From: CAZJDM01 sp964544765
Lineage (GTDB): Bacteria; Bdellovibrionota_B; Oligoflexia; CAYFLR01
Direction: 5' to 3'
DNA length: 41,701 nucleotides
NCBI GenBank assembly: GCA_964544765.1
Contig: CAZJDM010000019.1
Location: forward strand, 1-41,701
A program made the position numbers and the translations under genes. The notes under the pieces are model-generated. The model saw only the letters and a list, made by a program, of their open reading frames with translations. It made no database searches and was not told where the DNA came from. Below are positions 16,934-25,797 of the stretch, one piece after another (the stretch's first letter is position 1; the number at the start of each line of letters is the position of its first letter).

Positions 16934-17437
16934 GTGGATATTAATAGCCATATGTATAATTTAAAGCTGATACTGATAGAACAGTTCAAAACATTAGATG
17001 ATATGTGTGGCCTACTAGAGAATGAAAATAATGCTATTGAGCAATTTGATCTAAAATATATTGAAAAATGCGTTGAGAAGAAGGAAATACTACATGGAAA
17101 AATTAAAGGATTAGAATCTTATCGAAATTCAGTTCTTAGCAAGATTGCCAAAAAATTAGATGTCTCCGTTGATTGTTTGACTGTGAGTAAACTGAAAAAA
17201 CAGGTCCCCAACAAGGAAATAGATGAAATAGTTGATCTCTTCGATCATTACCAAGGAAAAATACAGACATTTAAGAATTTATTTAAGAAAAATAAACTGT
17301 TAGTAGAATGGTCATTAGAGAGCGTTCAATCTTCAATGGAAGTAATTATGAAAAATGGAACCAGAGGGTCATACAAATCAGATGGTAAAATGACCCAAAG
17401 CTTAAGTTCAGAAAAATACTTAAGAATAAAGGTATAA
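16934..17437 (+). CDS. flgN: FlgN-family export chaperone
   Basis: Cytoplasmic chaperone for the hook-filament junction proteins FlgK and FlgL, whose genes follow directly. It starts at GTG with GGGGAG 6 bases upstream. The 167-aa protein is largely alpha-helical and charged, with heptad-like spacing in the first 130 residues, as in the FlgN four-helix fold. Sequence similarity in this family is low, so the call rests on length, helical pattern and position between flgM and flgK. Confidence 0.8.
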   Translation: MDINSHMYNLKLILIEQFKTLDDMCGLLENENNAIEQFDLKYIEKCVEKKEILHGKIKGLESYRNSVLSKIAKKLDVSVDCLTVSKLKKQVPNKEIDEIVDLFDHYQGKIQTFKNLFKKNKLLVEWSLESVQSSMEVIMKNGTRGSYKSDGKMTQSLSSEKYLRIKV

Positions 17438-17479
17438 GTATAATATGTATAATATTAAAATATAGGGTATACAGTATAA

Positions 17480-18901
17480 ATGTCATTACGAACAATATTA
17501 AACATAGGTAAAGAATCGTTATATAATTCCAAAGCGGGTGTGGAAGTAACGGGTCATAATATTGCAAATGCGCATACACCGGGGTATTCGAAGCAGATTT
17601 TGGATCAGACAGCATCATTGCCAGCTCAAAGAGGATCCATATTATACGGTACAGGAGCCAAGATAAAAGATATTAGTCGAGCCCATGATAGATATTTAGA
17701 AGGATCAATTCTCAATAGCGCGCAAACATCTCATCGAATGGGCGCTTTGCATCAAGGACTATCAAGGTTAGAAGATTTGTTTAATCCCGCGGTTGAAGGT
17801 TCATTAATAGATCAAATTGATAAATTTTCCGCTTCTATAAATGAGCTTTCTATATATCCTACTGAAATTACAATCAGGAGCAATGTAATAGGCTATGGAC
17901 AATCTTTGAGTAATGCTTTTAACCAAACTTACCAAACGGTAGATGTATTGCGCCATGATTATGATTTTATGATCGATGATCAAATGAAAGAAGTAAATAA
18001 TATATTGAAAGAAATCGCTGACTTAAATTTTCGAATCAAAGAATCGAGCGTAGGTGCCTCTTCATCATCCAATGATTTTCAAGATAAAAGAGATGTGAAA
18101 ATATTGGAACTGGCCCAAAAAATGAATATTAGTTGGTATGAGACGGATGGTGGAGATTTTGTTATTAGAGGACCTGGAAATGTTTTACTGGTAGAGGGAG
18201 CGATGCATGGCTCTTTTAAAACAATAGCCAATTCTGATAATGAAGGTTGTAAGGATATATATTTTCAAAGTTATGGGAAGCAAAAATTAACTAATATAAC
18301 TCCTAAGATTAAGAACGGTTCTTTGTTAGGTTTTTTGGAAGTCCGTGATTTTCATACCAAAAATACAATGAAGAAACTGGATCAAATGGCTTTTACTTTT
18401 GCTAGTCGTTTCAATGAGATTCATAAAGAAGGGTATGGCATCGATCAATTCTCAGAAAAAAAAGGACAAGGGTTTTTCGTTGATTTAAAAGAAGAATCTG
18501 GAGCCGCAAGAGATATTGCTGTTGACAGTGTGGTGTCTTATGATGTAAGTGCTATTGCAACTGGAATTAGTAGCGATTCCAGTGGTGATAATATTATCGC
18601 TAATCAATTAGTCAGGTTATTTAACGAATCGATATTTGATGGTGGAACCTCAGATATTCATGGTTATTATGCTAATGAGGTGGGAAAATTGGGTGCTGCA
18701 TCACAAAATGCCAAAATTGTGCAAGAGAATTCGAAGGCGATATTAACTCAGTTGGAGAAAAGGAAAGATTCAATATCGGGAGTTTCATTAGATGAAGAAG
18801 CGGCAAAGATGTTAAAGTATCAACATCTATTTGCGGCATCATCTAAGTTAATTACAACTACTGATGAGATGTTTGATTCGTTGTTATCTTTGAAGAGATA
18901 A
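17480..18901 (+). CDS. flgK: Flagellar hook-associated protein 1 (FlgK)
   Basis: First hook-filament junction protein, exported by the flagellar secretion system. The N-terminus has the rod/hook family signature S-L-Y-N-S-K-A-G-V-E-V-T-G-H-N-I-A-N-A-H-T-P-G-Y-S split as A-G-V-E-V-T-G-H-N-I-A-N and H-T-P-G-Y-S-K-Q. The C-terminus has G-V-S-L-D-E-E-A-A-K-M-L-K-Y-Q and ends in a helix with S-S-K-L-I-T-T-T-D-E-M. The 473 aa are in the normal range. The 42-bp leader contains two TATAAT hexamers without a matching -35. Confidence 0.96.
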   Translation: MSLRTILNIGKESLYNSKAGVEVTGHNIANAHTPGYSKQILDQTASLPAQRGSILYGTGAKIKDISRAHDRYLEGSILNSAQTSHRMGALHQGLSRLEDLFNPAVEGSLIDQIDKFSASINELSIYPTEITIRSNVIGYGQSLSNAFNQTYQTVDVLRHDYDFMIDDQMKEVNNILKEIADLNFRIKESSVGASSSSNDFQDKRDVKILELAQKMNISWYETDGGDFVIRGPGNVLLVEGAMHGSFKTIANSDNEGCKDIYFQSYGKQKLTNITPKIKNGSLLGFLEVRDFHTKNTMKKLDQMAFTFASRFNEIHKEGYGIDQFSEKKGQGFFVDLKEESGAARDIAVDSVVSYDVSAIATGISSDSSGDNIIANQLVRLFNESIFDGGTSDIHGYYANEVGKLGAASQNAKIVQENSKAILTQLEKRKDSISGVSLDEEAAKMLKYQHLFAASSKLITTTDEMFDSLLSLKR

Positions 18902-18947
18902 CCGGTTAGATTTTGATTAAAAAGTGTTAATTGTCTAGGCCCCAAAT

Positions 18948-19832
18948 ATGAGAGTTTCGGATCGACAAGGATATAAGACAGTAAGTAATCGTGTACAGCA
19001 GGCTCGAGATCTGACAGCTAAAAGTCTGGAGAACTTATCTACTCAAAAAAAGCTACATATACCTTCAGATGATCCAATCGGTTTAACCCGAGTTATTAGG
19101 AACAAAGGTTTAATCAAAAGCATAGACCAATATCAGAAGAATATTACCTATGCTAGAGGTTTCTTTTCCAAAACTGAAGAAACAATTGCTTCCATTGGAG
19201 AGAATATTATGAGAGCTAAGGAGATAGCTCTTAATGCGGTTAATGGAGCCCAAAATAAAGAAACCAGGTCAATTATGGCCGAGGAGGCAAAACAAATAGC
19301 GGGGCAATTGATCTCATTAGGAAATACTGTTTTTGCTGATAAATATATTTTTGGCGGGTTTAGGACCATAGAACCACCTTTTAATTATGAAGGCAGTTAT
19401 ATGGGAGATGATGGCGCTATTTTTGTTCCAGTGAACCGAAATGAGTTTATCCGTATAAATGTTAATGGTAGAGATTTATTTGCTGGTGGTGAGGACGATT
19501 CGATAATGATTCATACGGTTTTTAATTTCTTAGAACATTTATTGACTAATGATATTAATGGTATTAGATCTGACATGGGTGAAATGGATAGACACTTGGA
19601 TCGCGTAATTAGTGTTCGTTCCAGAATCGGTGGTAAATTAAAAGGTTTAGAAAGCATTGATGATAGATTAGGAAAAGAAATTATTGAGTATCAAAAAATT
19701 AACGAAGATATAGAAGGGATAGATTTCTTTGAAACAACAACAGATTTTAAACAAGCAGAAACAACTTTGCAAGCAACATTACTTGCAAGCAATAAATTAT
19801 TACAACCATCTCTACTTAATTTCTTACAATAG
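18948..19832 (+). CDS. flgL: Flagellar hook-associated protein 3 (FlgL)
   Basis: Second hook-filament junction protein, flagellin-like at both ends. The N-terminal coil has L-S-T-Q-K-K-L-H-I-P-S-D-D-P-I-G (flagellin signature L-S-[ST]-G-x-x-[IL]-x-x-x-x-D-D-P), and the middle contains Y-I-F-G-G-F-R-T, the usual start of the FlgL variable domain. The C-terminal helix is T-T-D-F-K-Q-A-E-T-T-L-Q-A. Length 294 aa, normal. It follows flgK by 46 bp and precedes csrA by 27 bp. Confidence 0.95.
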   Translation: MRVSDRQGYKTVSNRVQQARDLTAKSLENLSTQKKLHIPSDDPIGLTRVIRNKGLIKSIDQYQKNITYARGFFSKTEETIASIGENIMRAKEIALNAVNGAQNKETRSIMAEEAKQIAGQLISLGNTVFADKYIFGGFRTIEPPFNYEGSYMGDDGAIFVPVNRNEFIRINVNGRDLFAGGEDDSIMIHTVFNFLEHLLTNDINGIRSDMGEMDRHLDRVISVRSRIGGKLKGLESIDDRLGKEIIEYQKINEDIEGIDFFETTTDFKQAETTLQATLLASNKLLQPSLLNFLQ

Positions 19833-19859
19833 AGCCATGTCGCCAAGGAGGAGGGTGAA

Positions 19860-20093
19860 GTGTTAGTCTTAACAAGGAAAGTTGGTGAATGTATAGCAAT
19901 TGGAGATGATATCAAGATAATTGTTATGCAAATCAAAGGTAAGCAAGTCAGATTAGGTATAAAAGCCTCTCCAGAAACTATTATTCATCGTGAAGAAATA
20001 TACCAAAAGATTCAAAGAGAAAATAAAATGGCATCAAAGTCAGATGTTGAATCATTAAAAGAGCTTACTGGTATATTAAAAGATAAAGAATAA
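19860..20093 (+). CDS. csrA: Carbon storage regulator CsrA
   Basis: RNA-binding translational regulator; with FliW it usually controls flagellin synthesis. It starts at GTG behind a strong AAGGAGGAGGG site. The first residues L-V-L-T-R-K-V-G-E and the later R-L-G-I-K-A-S-P-E-T-I-I-H-R-E-E-I-Y are the family core, including the L4/R6 and R44-type RNA contacts. At 77 aa it has a slightly extended, charged C-terminal tail. It lies in the flagellar unit, directly upstream of fliW. Confidence 0.96.
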   Translation: MLVLTRKVGECIAIGDDIKIIVMQIKGKQVRLGIKASPETIIHREEIYQKIQRENKMASKSDVESLKELTGILKDKE

Positions 20094-20114
20094 TACAAAG
20101 TCAGAATTTTTTTG

Positions 20115-20143
20115 TTGATTGTAAAAAATTAATTCAATATAAT
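20115..20143 (+). promoter_or_regulatory. Sigma-70-type promoter of fliW
   Basis: TTGATT and a perfect TATAAT are 17 bp apart, 81 bp upstream of the fliW start. This lets fliW be made without the sigma-54 flagellar transcript. Confidence 0.6.
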
Positions 20144-20224
20144 CTATTTAAGTAACCTTAAAAATTAAAATTGTAAACAACGGTCTTGCAGTTTATTTAA
20201 ACCTTTCAAATAAGGAGATTCGCC

Positions 20225-20755
20225 TTGAAGATCAAAACAACGCGATTTGGTGAGATAGAGATTCCTGATAAGGATTTAATAACCATGCCCCAGGGAATAA
20301 TTGGTTTTCAAGAATTGAAAAGATACGTTATTTTGGATCATGAAAAAGATTCTCCCTTTAAATGGTTACAATCTATTGATGATGGTTCCATAGCGTTTGT
20401 TTTAATTAATCCTTTAACCTTTAAACCTGATTATGAGGTTGAAGTTTCAGAATCGGAAATCAAAGAATTAGAATTAGAATCAGAAGAAGATGCTGTTATA
20501 TCAGTTATTGTCACTATACCTTCTAATCCCAAAAACATGACAGCTAACTTAAAAGGACCATTAATTTTCAATTTGAAAAATCGTCGTGGAAAACAAATTG
20601 TTCTGATGGATCAAAAATATACAACACGTCATAATATTATGGAAGAAGTGAAAAAGCTATCTAAGAAAGACGTTAAAGAAGAGCAAAAAGAAAAAGCAGC
20701 TAAAAAAGGCAAAAAAGTGGCTGCTAAAACCGAGAAAAAGCAAAAAACCGCTTAA
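20225..20755 (+). CDS. fliW: Flagellar assembly factor FliW
   Basis: Binds CsrA and flagellin, so flagellin level feeds back on its own translation. It starts at TTG with AAGGAG 7 bases upstream; no nearby ATG fits. Family features are T-R-F-G-E-I-E-I at the start, M-P-Q-G-I-I-G-F near 20, F-K-W-L-Q-S-I-D-D near 46, and D-Y-E-V-E-V-S-E. FliW is usually about 150 aa; here residues 145-176 form an added Lys/Ala-rich basic tail. Position next to csrA supports the call. Confidence 0.95.
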   Translation: MKIKTTRFGEIEIPDKDLITMPQGIIGFQELKRYVILDHEKDSPFKWLQSIDDGSIAFVLINPLTFKPDYEVEVSESEIKELELESEEDAVISVIVTIPSNPKNMTANLKGPLIFNLKNRRGKQIVLMDQKYTTRHNIMEEVKKLSKKDVKEEQKEKAAKKGKKVAAKTEKKQKTA

Positions 20756-20847
20756 TATTTCCGTAAGATTTCAATAAATGCCGATAGCTCTCATTTCTTG
20801 TTTATTTTCTGACTCAAAGTCAGCGTCATTGGTTACCAATAAATCAC

Positions 20848-20874
20848 TAAATAATTCTATTTAACTACCGATAA
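20848..20874 (+). promoter_or_regulatory. Sigma-28 (FliA) promoter
   Basis: TAAA at 20848-20851 and ACCGATAA at 20867-20874, separated by exactly 15 bases, match the enterobacterial-type consensus (TAAA, N15, GCCGATAA) with one mismatch. It lies about 105 bp before the OmpA-like gene, so that gene is probably a late flagellar-class gene. FlgM in the same window implies sigma-28 exists. Confidence 0.6.
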
Positions 20875-20979
20875 TTTAAAGTGGATAATCAGATAATTAG
20901 CCCGGTGTGCAAAGTCCGCACCTGCACATCGAGGATAATTAGATTTATTAGTTAGAAAAGAATTTAGGGGGAGTCCTTT

Positions 20980-21777
20980 ATGTGGTCATATATAAAGCTA
21001 ATATTGATTAGTGTTTTATCAATATTCATCACATTAATTGCCCAGGCAGGGGTTTTCGATCAGCAATATTATAGAGTTTTGCGGGTTTATAAAGATGCCA
21101 GTGATAGGCAAAATCAATTGGTTTTAAATGCTGGTAAGAACAACAATATTATCGAAAATATGGTGTTTAAAGTTTATCGATACCAAGAAGTTTTTGATCC
21201 GTATAAAAATGGAATTGAAAATGGATTAAGCCCCGATAATACTAGGTCAATGTTGGTGGAAATTGCTAGGGCCAGAACTTATCGAGTTTTTTCGGGATTA
21301 TCCAATGCCCGAATAGATAATTTTTCCAAGGCTTCAAACGTCGATTTATTAGAATATCCTGTCATAATGGAGGGTGATATAGCTGTGCCAGTTAAAATGA
21401 AAGTTGTTAAAGTTAATACTATGACCAAAGAAGTTGTTTTATTTGATACCGATATTTTTGAGTTAGGCGAAGGATTTGTTATTAGAGCAGAAATCAAAGA
21501 TCAGATTATTGAAGTTGGTAAGGAATTTATGGGATATCACGGAGGTAGAATCGTAATTGAAGGGCATACTGATAAACATGGTTTGAGTGAAGTAAATAGA
21601 AGTACTTCATTTGAGAAGGCTAGAGCTATCAAGACATTTTTTGTTGATGAGTTATCTATGGATGCGGAAGATATATTGTGTATTGGCTATGGTGAGGATG
21701 AAACTTTTAAACGTAATAATATTTCTCAAGAAGCAAGTCTCAATAATAGAATTGTCATTAAATATCTATTGCTGTGA
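20980..21777 (+). CDS. OmpA-family C-terminal domain protein, exported
   Basis: A 265-aa protein with signal peptide (1-23, cleavage after A-Q-A). Residues about 25-165 are of unknown fold. The C-terminal region (about 185-262) is an OmpA/MotB-type domain with V-I-E-G-H-T-D-K-H-G, N-R-S-T-S-F-E-K-A-R-A-I, G-Y-G-E-D and N-N-R-I-V-I-K, which in the family binds peptidoglycan. GGGGGAG lies 7 bases before the ATG. The sigma-28 promoter upstream and the flagellar neighbours suggest a motility-linked envelope role (stator, motor-ring or cell-wall anchoring); this is inference. It has no MotB-like N-terminal membrane helix other than the signal segment. Confidence 0.82.
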   Translation: MWSYIKLILISVLSIFITLIAQAGVFDQQYYRVLRVYKDASDRQNQLVLNAGKNNNIIENMVFKVYRYQEVFDPYKNGIENGLSPDNTRSMLVEIARARTYRVFSGLSNARIDNFSKASNVDLLEYPVIMEGDIAVPVKMKVVKVNTMTKEVVLFDTDIFELGEGFVIRAEIKDQIIEVGKEFMGYHGGRIVIEGHTDKHGLSEVNRSTSFEKARAIKTFFVDELSMDAEDILCIGYGEDETFKRNNISQEASLNNRIVIKYLLL

Positions 21778-21783
21778 TTATGC

Positions 21784-24700
21784 TTAATTTGTGATTTTTA
21801 GGTGGGCATCCAGGATACGTTTTTTGATTTCCGCTATTTCTAATGTAGATAATTCTTTAGGGTGTATCTTATTTTTTAAAATGGGAGGAAGTTCTTTAAT
21901 AATAGAACTTACAATCGGTTTTCGATTAGCTGCTGTTTCATCTACTCTGGTAATCGGTGTAAAGTGAGGAACGGTATTCAAAATTGCTGGTGTTTCATCT
22001 ATTAATTCTAGAATAGCAATAATAGCATCAGCAAAGCGGTCTAATTCAGCTTTAGAATAGGACTCAGTAGGCTCGATCATTAATCCCTCTGGTTCAGGGA
22101 AAGAAACGGTTGGTGCGTGAAAACCAAAATCTAAGAATAATTTTCCAATTCTAGATGCGATTAGAGCTTTTGGGATACCCATGGATTCTACTTTACTCAA
22201 TGTCTCTTTAGGTAATGTAAGAATGAACTCGTGCATTCTGGGCGCATTTTCAGCTCCCCTGGGTAGTGTGTCAAATTTACTTTTTAAACGTTGATAGAGG
22301 TATCTAGAAGATAAAACCGCTATAGCTGACATATTCTTAATACCTTTTGCTCCCAATCTTCGTAAATAGGTGTAACAACGAATGTTGTGGGCAAAATTTC
22401 CCAAATGACGATGGACACTACCAATTGATTTTTGGGAGGATCTTAGGTAATATTTATCATTTTGCTTATCATTATCACTCTGCTTATCAACTATCAGTCC
22501 AGGTAAAAACTCCTCTAATTCGCTACTAACCGCAACAATTGCCGCTCCGGGACCACCTCCCCCATGAGGAATGGACCATGTTTTATGTAGGTTGTTATGA
22601 ACTGCATCTACTCCCATTTTGGCTAGGTTGACCCATCCAGCTATGGCATTCATATTGGCACCATCAAGGTAAACTAAACCTCCAACCTGATGAATCATTT
22701 CAGCTATCATTTTAAACTCTGTTTCGAACAAACCAGAGGTATTGGGATTGGTAATCATTATGCCAGCTATTCTATTATTGTATTGCTCGATGATTTGTTT
22801 GATTTGATCAAAATTAATCTTTCCAGAACTGTCCGCGTCTATCAGTACAATACCCGTAGCACCTAACTCTTTATCTTTTTTGGTAATAAATCCAGCCATA
22901 GTAGCAGTAGCAGGATTTGTTCCATGGGCAGATTTGGGGATTAATATAATGTCACGGTTTGTATTGTTTTTGGACAAATGATAAGCTTGAAAGAGTTTGA
23001 TACCGACTAATTCTCCTTGGGCACCAGCAACTGGTTGAGCTGTTACGGCAGACAGTCCGGTTATGGCCTTAAAATATTCTTGAATATTATATAAAATTTC
23101 TAGACTTCCTTGACAATCGTCGGTTGGTGCATCAGGATGAAGCTGAGTAAATCCAAGTAAGTTGGCGGCATATTCATTCAAATAAGGGTTGTATTTCATG
23201 GTGCAGGAGCCCAAGGGATAAATGGAATAATCAGGGCTGATATTTTGCTGCTCCAGTTGACTATAATAATCTTTAATTTGATCCAATGAATTTGATGGTA
23301 GGCCAATTTTATTCTTCCTTAGATACTGCTCAGGAATTTTGGCTAATATAGTTGATTGCACAGGAGTTTTAGTTAAGCTAGCTGTTTGATCATTTGATTC
23401 AGTTGAGTCAAGACTATCTCTTATAAAGGAGATAAGGGTTTCAATATCGTGATCGGTTTGTAAGTTAGAGAATGACAATAATAAATGATTACCTTTAGAA
23501 TCTGCAATTCGCCCAGAGACATCAACTCCAATATGAATATCGTGTTTTTGGGCTTTTTGGATCAATTCTTGAGTTGAACAAGGCAAAGATACAACAAACT
23601 CGTTCCAAAAAGGAGTGTTGGCAAATGGTAATTCGATGCCTTTAATGGCTCCAAGCAATTGAGCGGCTTTATGAGCTTTATTCATTCCGCTTTGAGATGC
23701 TTCTGCCAGACCATCTTCTCCTAGTTCTAACAAAGACGCACCCACTAAGGTGGCAATAAAACCGGCATTAGTGCATATATTAGAGGAAGCTTTTTCTCTG
23801 CGGATATGTTGTTCTCTGGTGGATAGCACCAGTAATTTGCATGATTGCCCTTGAATGTCTTTTCCTTCTCCAACAAATCTACCGGGCATAGATCGGATAT
23901 GCAGAGGGTTTTTTTCATTAAAACGAATACCCAAAATACCAATTCCTGGTCCACCAAAGTTAGGGGGTAAAGCTATATGTTGTCCCTCAGCTACGAACAT
24001 AGTCGCGCCATTTTGTCCAAAGGAGGAAGGTGGTTTTAATCCACCACATCCTAGGGTCATTGGATCGATTACCGCAATAGAAGAAGTTCCAAAATTATCA
24101 GCTAAATCAACTATTTGATCAACTTGTTCTAGATTACCTAAAGAATTGATTTGCGGAAAAACAATAGCAGCCAGATCGTCTTGCAAAGAAACAGAGGTTT
24201 CTTTTAGTTGATTAAGGTTAATAATTCCGGTGGTTGGATCAATTGGGATGGTTTTTATTTTAAGGTTAGTATTAACACTTAAAGTTTTTATGACCTCAAG
24301 ATCACCGGGAAAAATACTATCAAAAACAAGACAAGTATGTTTTTTGTTTTTACCTAAGCTAATTGCTACTTTTAGGGTCTCGAATAAGGTAGTAGATCGA
24401 TCGTACATAGAGGCATTGACCGCTTCATAACCGGTTATCATTGACAATAAACTTTGATATAACCATTGGGTCATTAATGAACCTTGACTACGTTCTGGTT
24501 GGTAGGGCGTGTAGGCAGTAGTTAGTCCTCTTAAACCACATACAAAGGCGGCTATCTCTCCTGATTTATAGTGTGCCAAACCGTTTCCCAGAAAACTATG
24601 CTTGGGGATATTATTTTTAATAGATAAAGAGTGAACGTGATTGACTAAATCGTTGTAAGACATTTCTTCAGGTACATTAAGTGGCTCATCAAATCTGATA

Positions 24701-24864
24701 TCACCAGGAATATGTTGAAATAAATCTTCTAGTTTGGAAAGACCTAAAGATTTTAACATTTCTTTTATATCAGTTTCATCAGCGTGAATATAAGCCGAGT
24801 TTAATTCTCGAGGTAAATTTTGGGGATTGTATGAAAGTTTGGGTGTTATTGATTTATTCACCAT
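21784..24864 (-). CDS. gcvP: Glycine dehydrogenase (decarboxylating), fused GcvPA-GcvPB
   Basis: P-protein of the glycine cleavage system; PLP-dependent decarboxylation of glycine onto lipoyl-GcvH. The ATG at 24864 is chosen over a more distal start at 24900 because GGAGGAGG lies 6 bases upstream; it gives 1026 aa. Residues 1 to about 510 match subunit 1 (H-I-P-G-D-I-R-F, then N-x-F-L-G-N-G type start), the rest matches subunit 2 with Y-P-L-G-S-C-T-M-K-Y-N-P, K-S-A-H-G-T-N-P-A and the PLP site L-H-K-T-W-S-I-P-H-G-G-G-G-P-G near 763. The linker is about 500-525. gcvT and gcvH are not in the window. Its 3' end is 6 bp from the OmpA-like gene, tail to tail. Confidence 0.94.
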   Translation of the reverse strand: MVNKSITPKLSYNPQNLPRELNSAYIHADETDIKEMLKSLGLSKLEDLFQHIPGDIRFDEPLNVPEEMSYNDLVNHVHSLSIKNNIPKHSFLGNGLAHYKSGEIAAFVCGLRGLTTAYTPYQPERSQGSLMTQWLYQSLLSMITGYEAVNASMYDRSTTLFETLKVAISLGKNKKHTCLVFDSIFPGDLEVIKTLSVNTNLKIKTIPIDPTTGIINLNQLKETSVSLQDDLAAIVFPQINSLGNLEQVDQIVDLADNFGTSSIAVIDPMTLGCGGLKPPSSFGQNGATMFVAEGQHIALPPNFGGPGIGILGIRFNEKNPLHIRSMPGRFVGEGKDIQGQSCKLLVLSTREQHIRREKASSNICTNAGFIATLVGASLLELGEDGLAEASQSGMNKAHKAAQLLGAIKGIELPFANTPFWNEFVVSLPCSTQELIQKAQKHDIHIGVDVSGRIADSKGNHLLLSFSNLQTDHDIETLISFIRDSLDSTESNDQTASLTKTPVQSTILAKIPEQYLRKNKIGLPSNSLDQIKDYYSQLEQQNISPDYSIYPLGSCTMKYNPYLNEYAANLLGFTQLHPDAPTDDCQGSLEILYNIQEYFKAITGLSAVTAQPVAGAQGELVGIKLFQAYHLSKNNTNRDIILIPKSAHGTNPATATMAGFITKKDKELGATGIVLIDADSSGKINFDQIKQIIEQYNNRIAGIMITNPNTSGLFETEFKMIAEMIHQVGGLVYLDGANMNAIAGWVNLAKMGVDAVHNNLHKTWSIPHGGGGPGAAIVAVSSELEEFLPGLIVDKQSDNDKQNDKYYLRSSQKSIGSVHRHLGNFAHNIRCYTYLRRLGAKGIKNMSAIAVLSSRYLYQRLKSKFDTLPRGAENAPRMHEFILTLPKETLSKVESMGIPKALIASRIGKLFLDFGFHAPTVSFPEPEGLMIEPTESYSKAELDRFADAIIAILELIDETPAILNTVPHFTPITRVDETAANRKPIVSSIIKELPPILKNKIHPKELSTLEIAEIKKRILDAHLKITN

Positions 24865-24918
24865 ATGTTTCCTCCTCCATGGTGCTATCGGCAATAACAT
24901 ATTTTAAAAACCTAATCA

Positions 24919-24945
24919 ATTCTATGATAAAATGAAATTTGTCAA
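24919..24945 (-). promoter_or_regulatory. Possible sigma-70-type promoter of gcvP
   Basis: On the minus strand a perfect TTGACA is followed by TAGAAT with a 15-bp spacer, in the gap between kdsA and gcvP. The short spacer lowers confidence. Confidence 0.35.
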
Positions 24946-24954
24946 TAGGTGTAG

Positions 24955-25752
24955 TTAAACAATTAATGAACGAATCTGTTTGCACTCCGATAAAATAGTT
25001 TCATACTCTTCGGGAGTTAATTGGGTTTCGCGGTCCGATAATGCTTTGGCGGGAGAAGGATGCACCTCTAAAAATAGACCATCTACTTCACAAGCTGTAG
25101 CGGCCCGACAGAGATATTTAGCGTATTTTTTCTCGCCCCCACTGGCGTCTCCTGCTGCTCCGGGTAATTGGGTGCTGTGGGTACCATCTAGAATGACTGT
25201 AACGTCAAATTCTTTCATTTTGATTAGCGAACGCATATCTACTACTAAATTATGATAGCCGAATGATGATCCTCGTTCTCCAACAATAATTGGTTGGTCA
25301 TTGACAGAACGAATTTTTTTAATGATAGGTAAAATATCTTCGGGAGCAAGAAATTGTCCTTTTTTAATATGAACAATTTTATTGGTTTTGGCAGCTTCTA
25401 CTATTAGATCAGTCTGTCGACATAGAAAAGCCGGGATTTGTATAATATCAGCAACAGAACTGACTGTCTCCATCTGAGAAGTTTCATGTACATCAGTACA
25501 TATAGGAATTCCTGCTTTTTTTTTGATTTCACTAAGAATTTTTATTCCTTTATTAAGTCCGGGACCGCGATAAGAAGATATTGATGAACGATTGGCTTTG
25601 TCAAAAGATGCTTTAAAGATAAAATCAATACTATGTTGACTGGTTATTTGCTTTAATTGATTTGCCAATTGTAGAAGATCAACTTGCTCTTCAATAACAC
25701 ACGGGCCAGCTATACAGAAAAATTTGTTGGGATTGAAGTTAAAGGTATTCAT
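24955..25752 (-). CDS. kdsA: 3-deoxy-8-phosphooctulonate (KDO-8P) synthase, metal-dependent type
   Basis: Condenses PEP with arabinose-5-phosphate to KDO-8P for the LPS inner core. The ATG at 25752, after a GA-rich run, is preferred to one at 25776 without any site; it gives 265 aa. Motifs are F-C-I-A-G-P-C-V-I-E, F-K-A-S-F-D-K-A-N-R-S-S, S-Y-R-G-P-G, C-T-D-V-H-E, D-G-T-H-S-T-Q and E-V-H-P-S-P-A-K-A-L-S-D. The Cys in A-G-P-C and the Asp of L-S-D are metal ligands of class II KdsA (class I has Asn at the first site). This distinguishes it from the DAHP synthase at 10681. It is 45 bp after the K+ channel gene. Confidence 0.95.
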   Translation of the reverse strand: MNTFNFNPNKFFCIAGPCVIEEQVDLLQLANQLKQITSQHSIDFIFKASFDKANRSSISSYRGPGLNKGIKILSEIKKKAGIPICTDVHETSQMETVSSVADIIQIPAFLCRQTDLIVEAAKTNKIVHIKKGQFLAPEDILPIIKKIRSVNDQPIIVGERGSSFGYHNLVVDMRSLIKMKEFDVTVILDGTHSTQLPGAAGDASGGEKKYAKYLCRAATACEVDGLFLEVHPSPAKALSDRETQLTPEEYETILSECKQIRSLIV

Positions 25753-25797
25753 TGGTTTTCTTCTTTCTTCTTTCATTTTGATTATTAATTATGTTGT

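Noticed and set aside
17439..17453. Two TATAAT hexamers in the flgN-flgK gap
   Set aside because: No -35 match at 16-18 bp for either; likely chance in AT-rich DNA.
20780..20787. GCCGATAG, a sigma-28 -10-like box after fliW
   Set aside because: No TAAA 15 bases upstream (the bases there are CCGT); the box pair at 20848-20874 fits much better.
21784..24864. Open frames opposite and inside gcvP
   Set aside because: All are short shadows of a gene with strong family motifs throughout.
24885..24893. Minus-strand GCCGATAG upstream of gcvP
   Set aside because: The bases 15 upstream are GTTT, and a metabolic gene is an unlikely sigma-28 target.
24955..25752. Second DAHP synthase
   Set aside because: A-G-P-C is shared with DAHP synthase, but K-A-S-F-D-K-A-N-R-S-S and A-L-S-D identify KDO-8P synthase.
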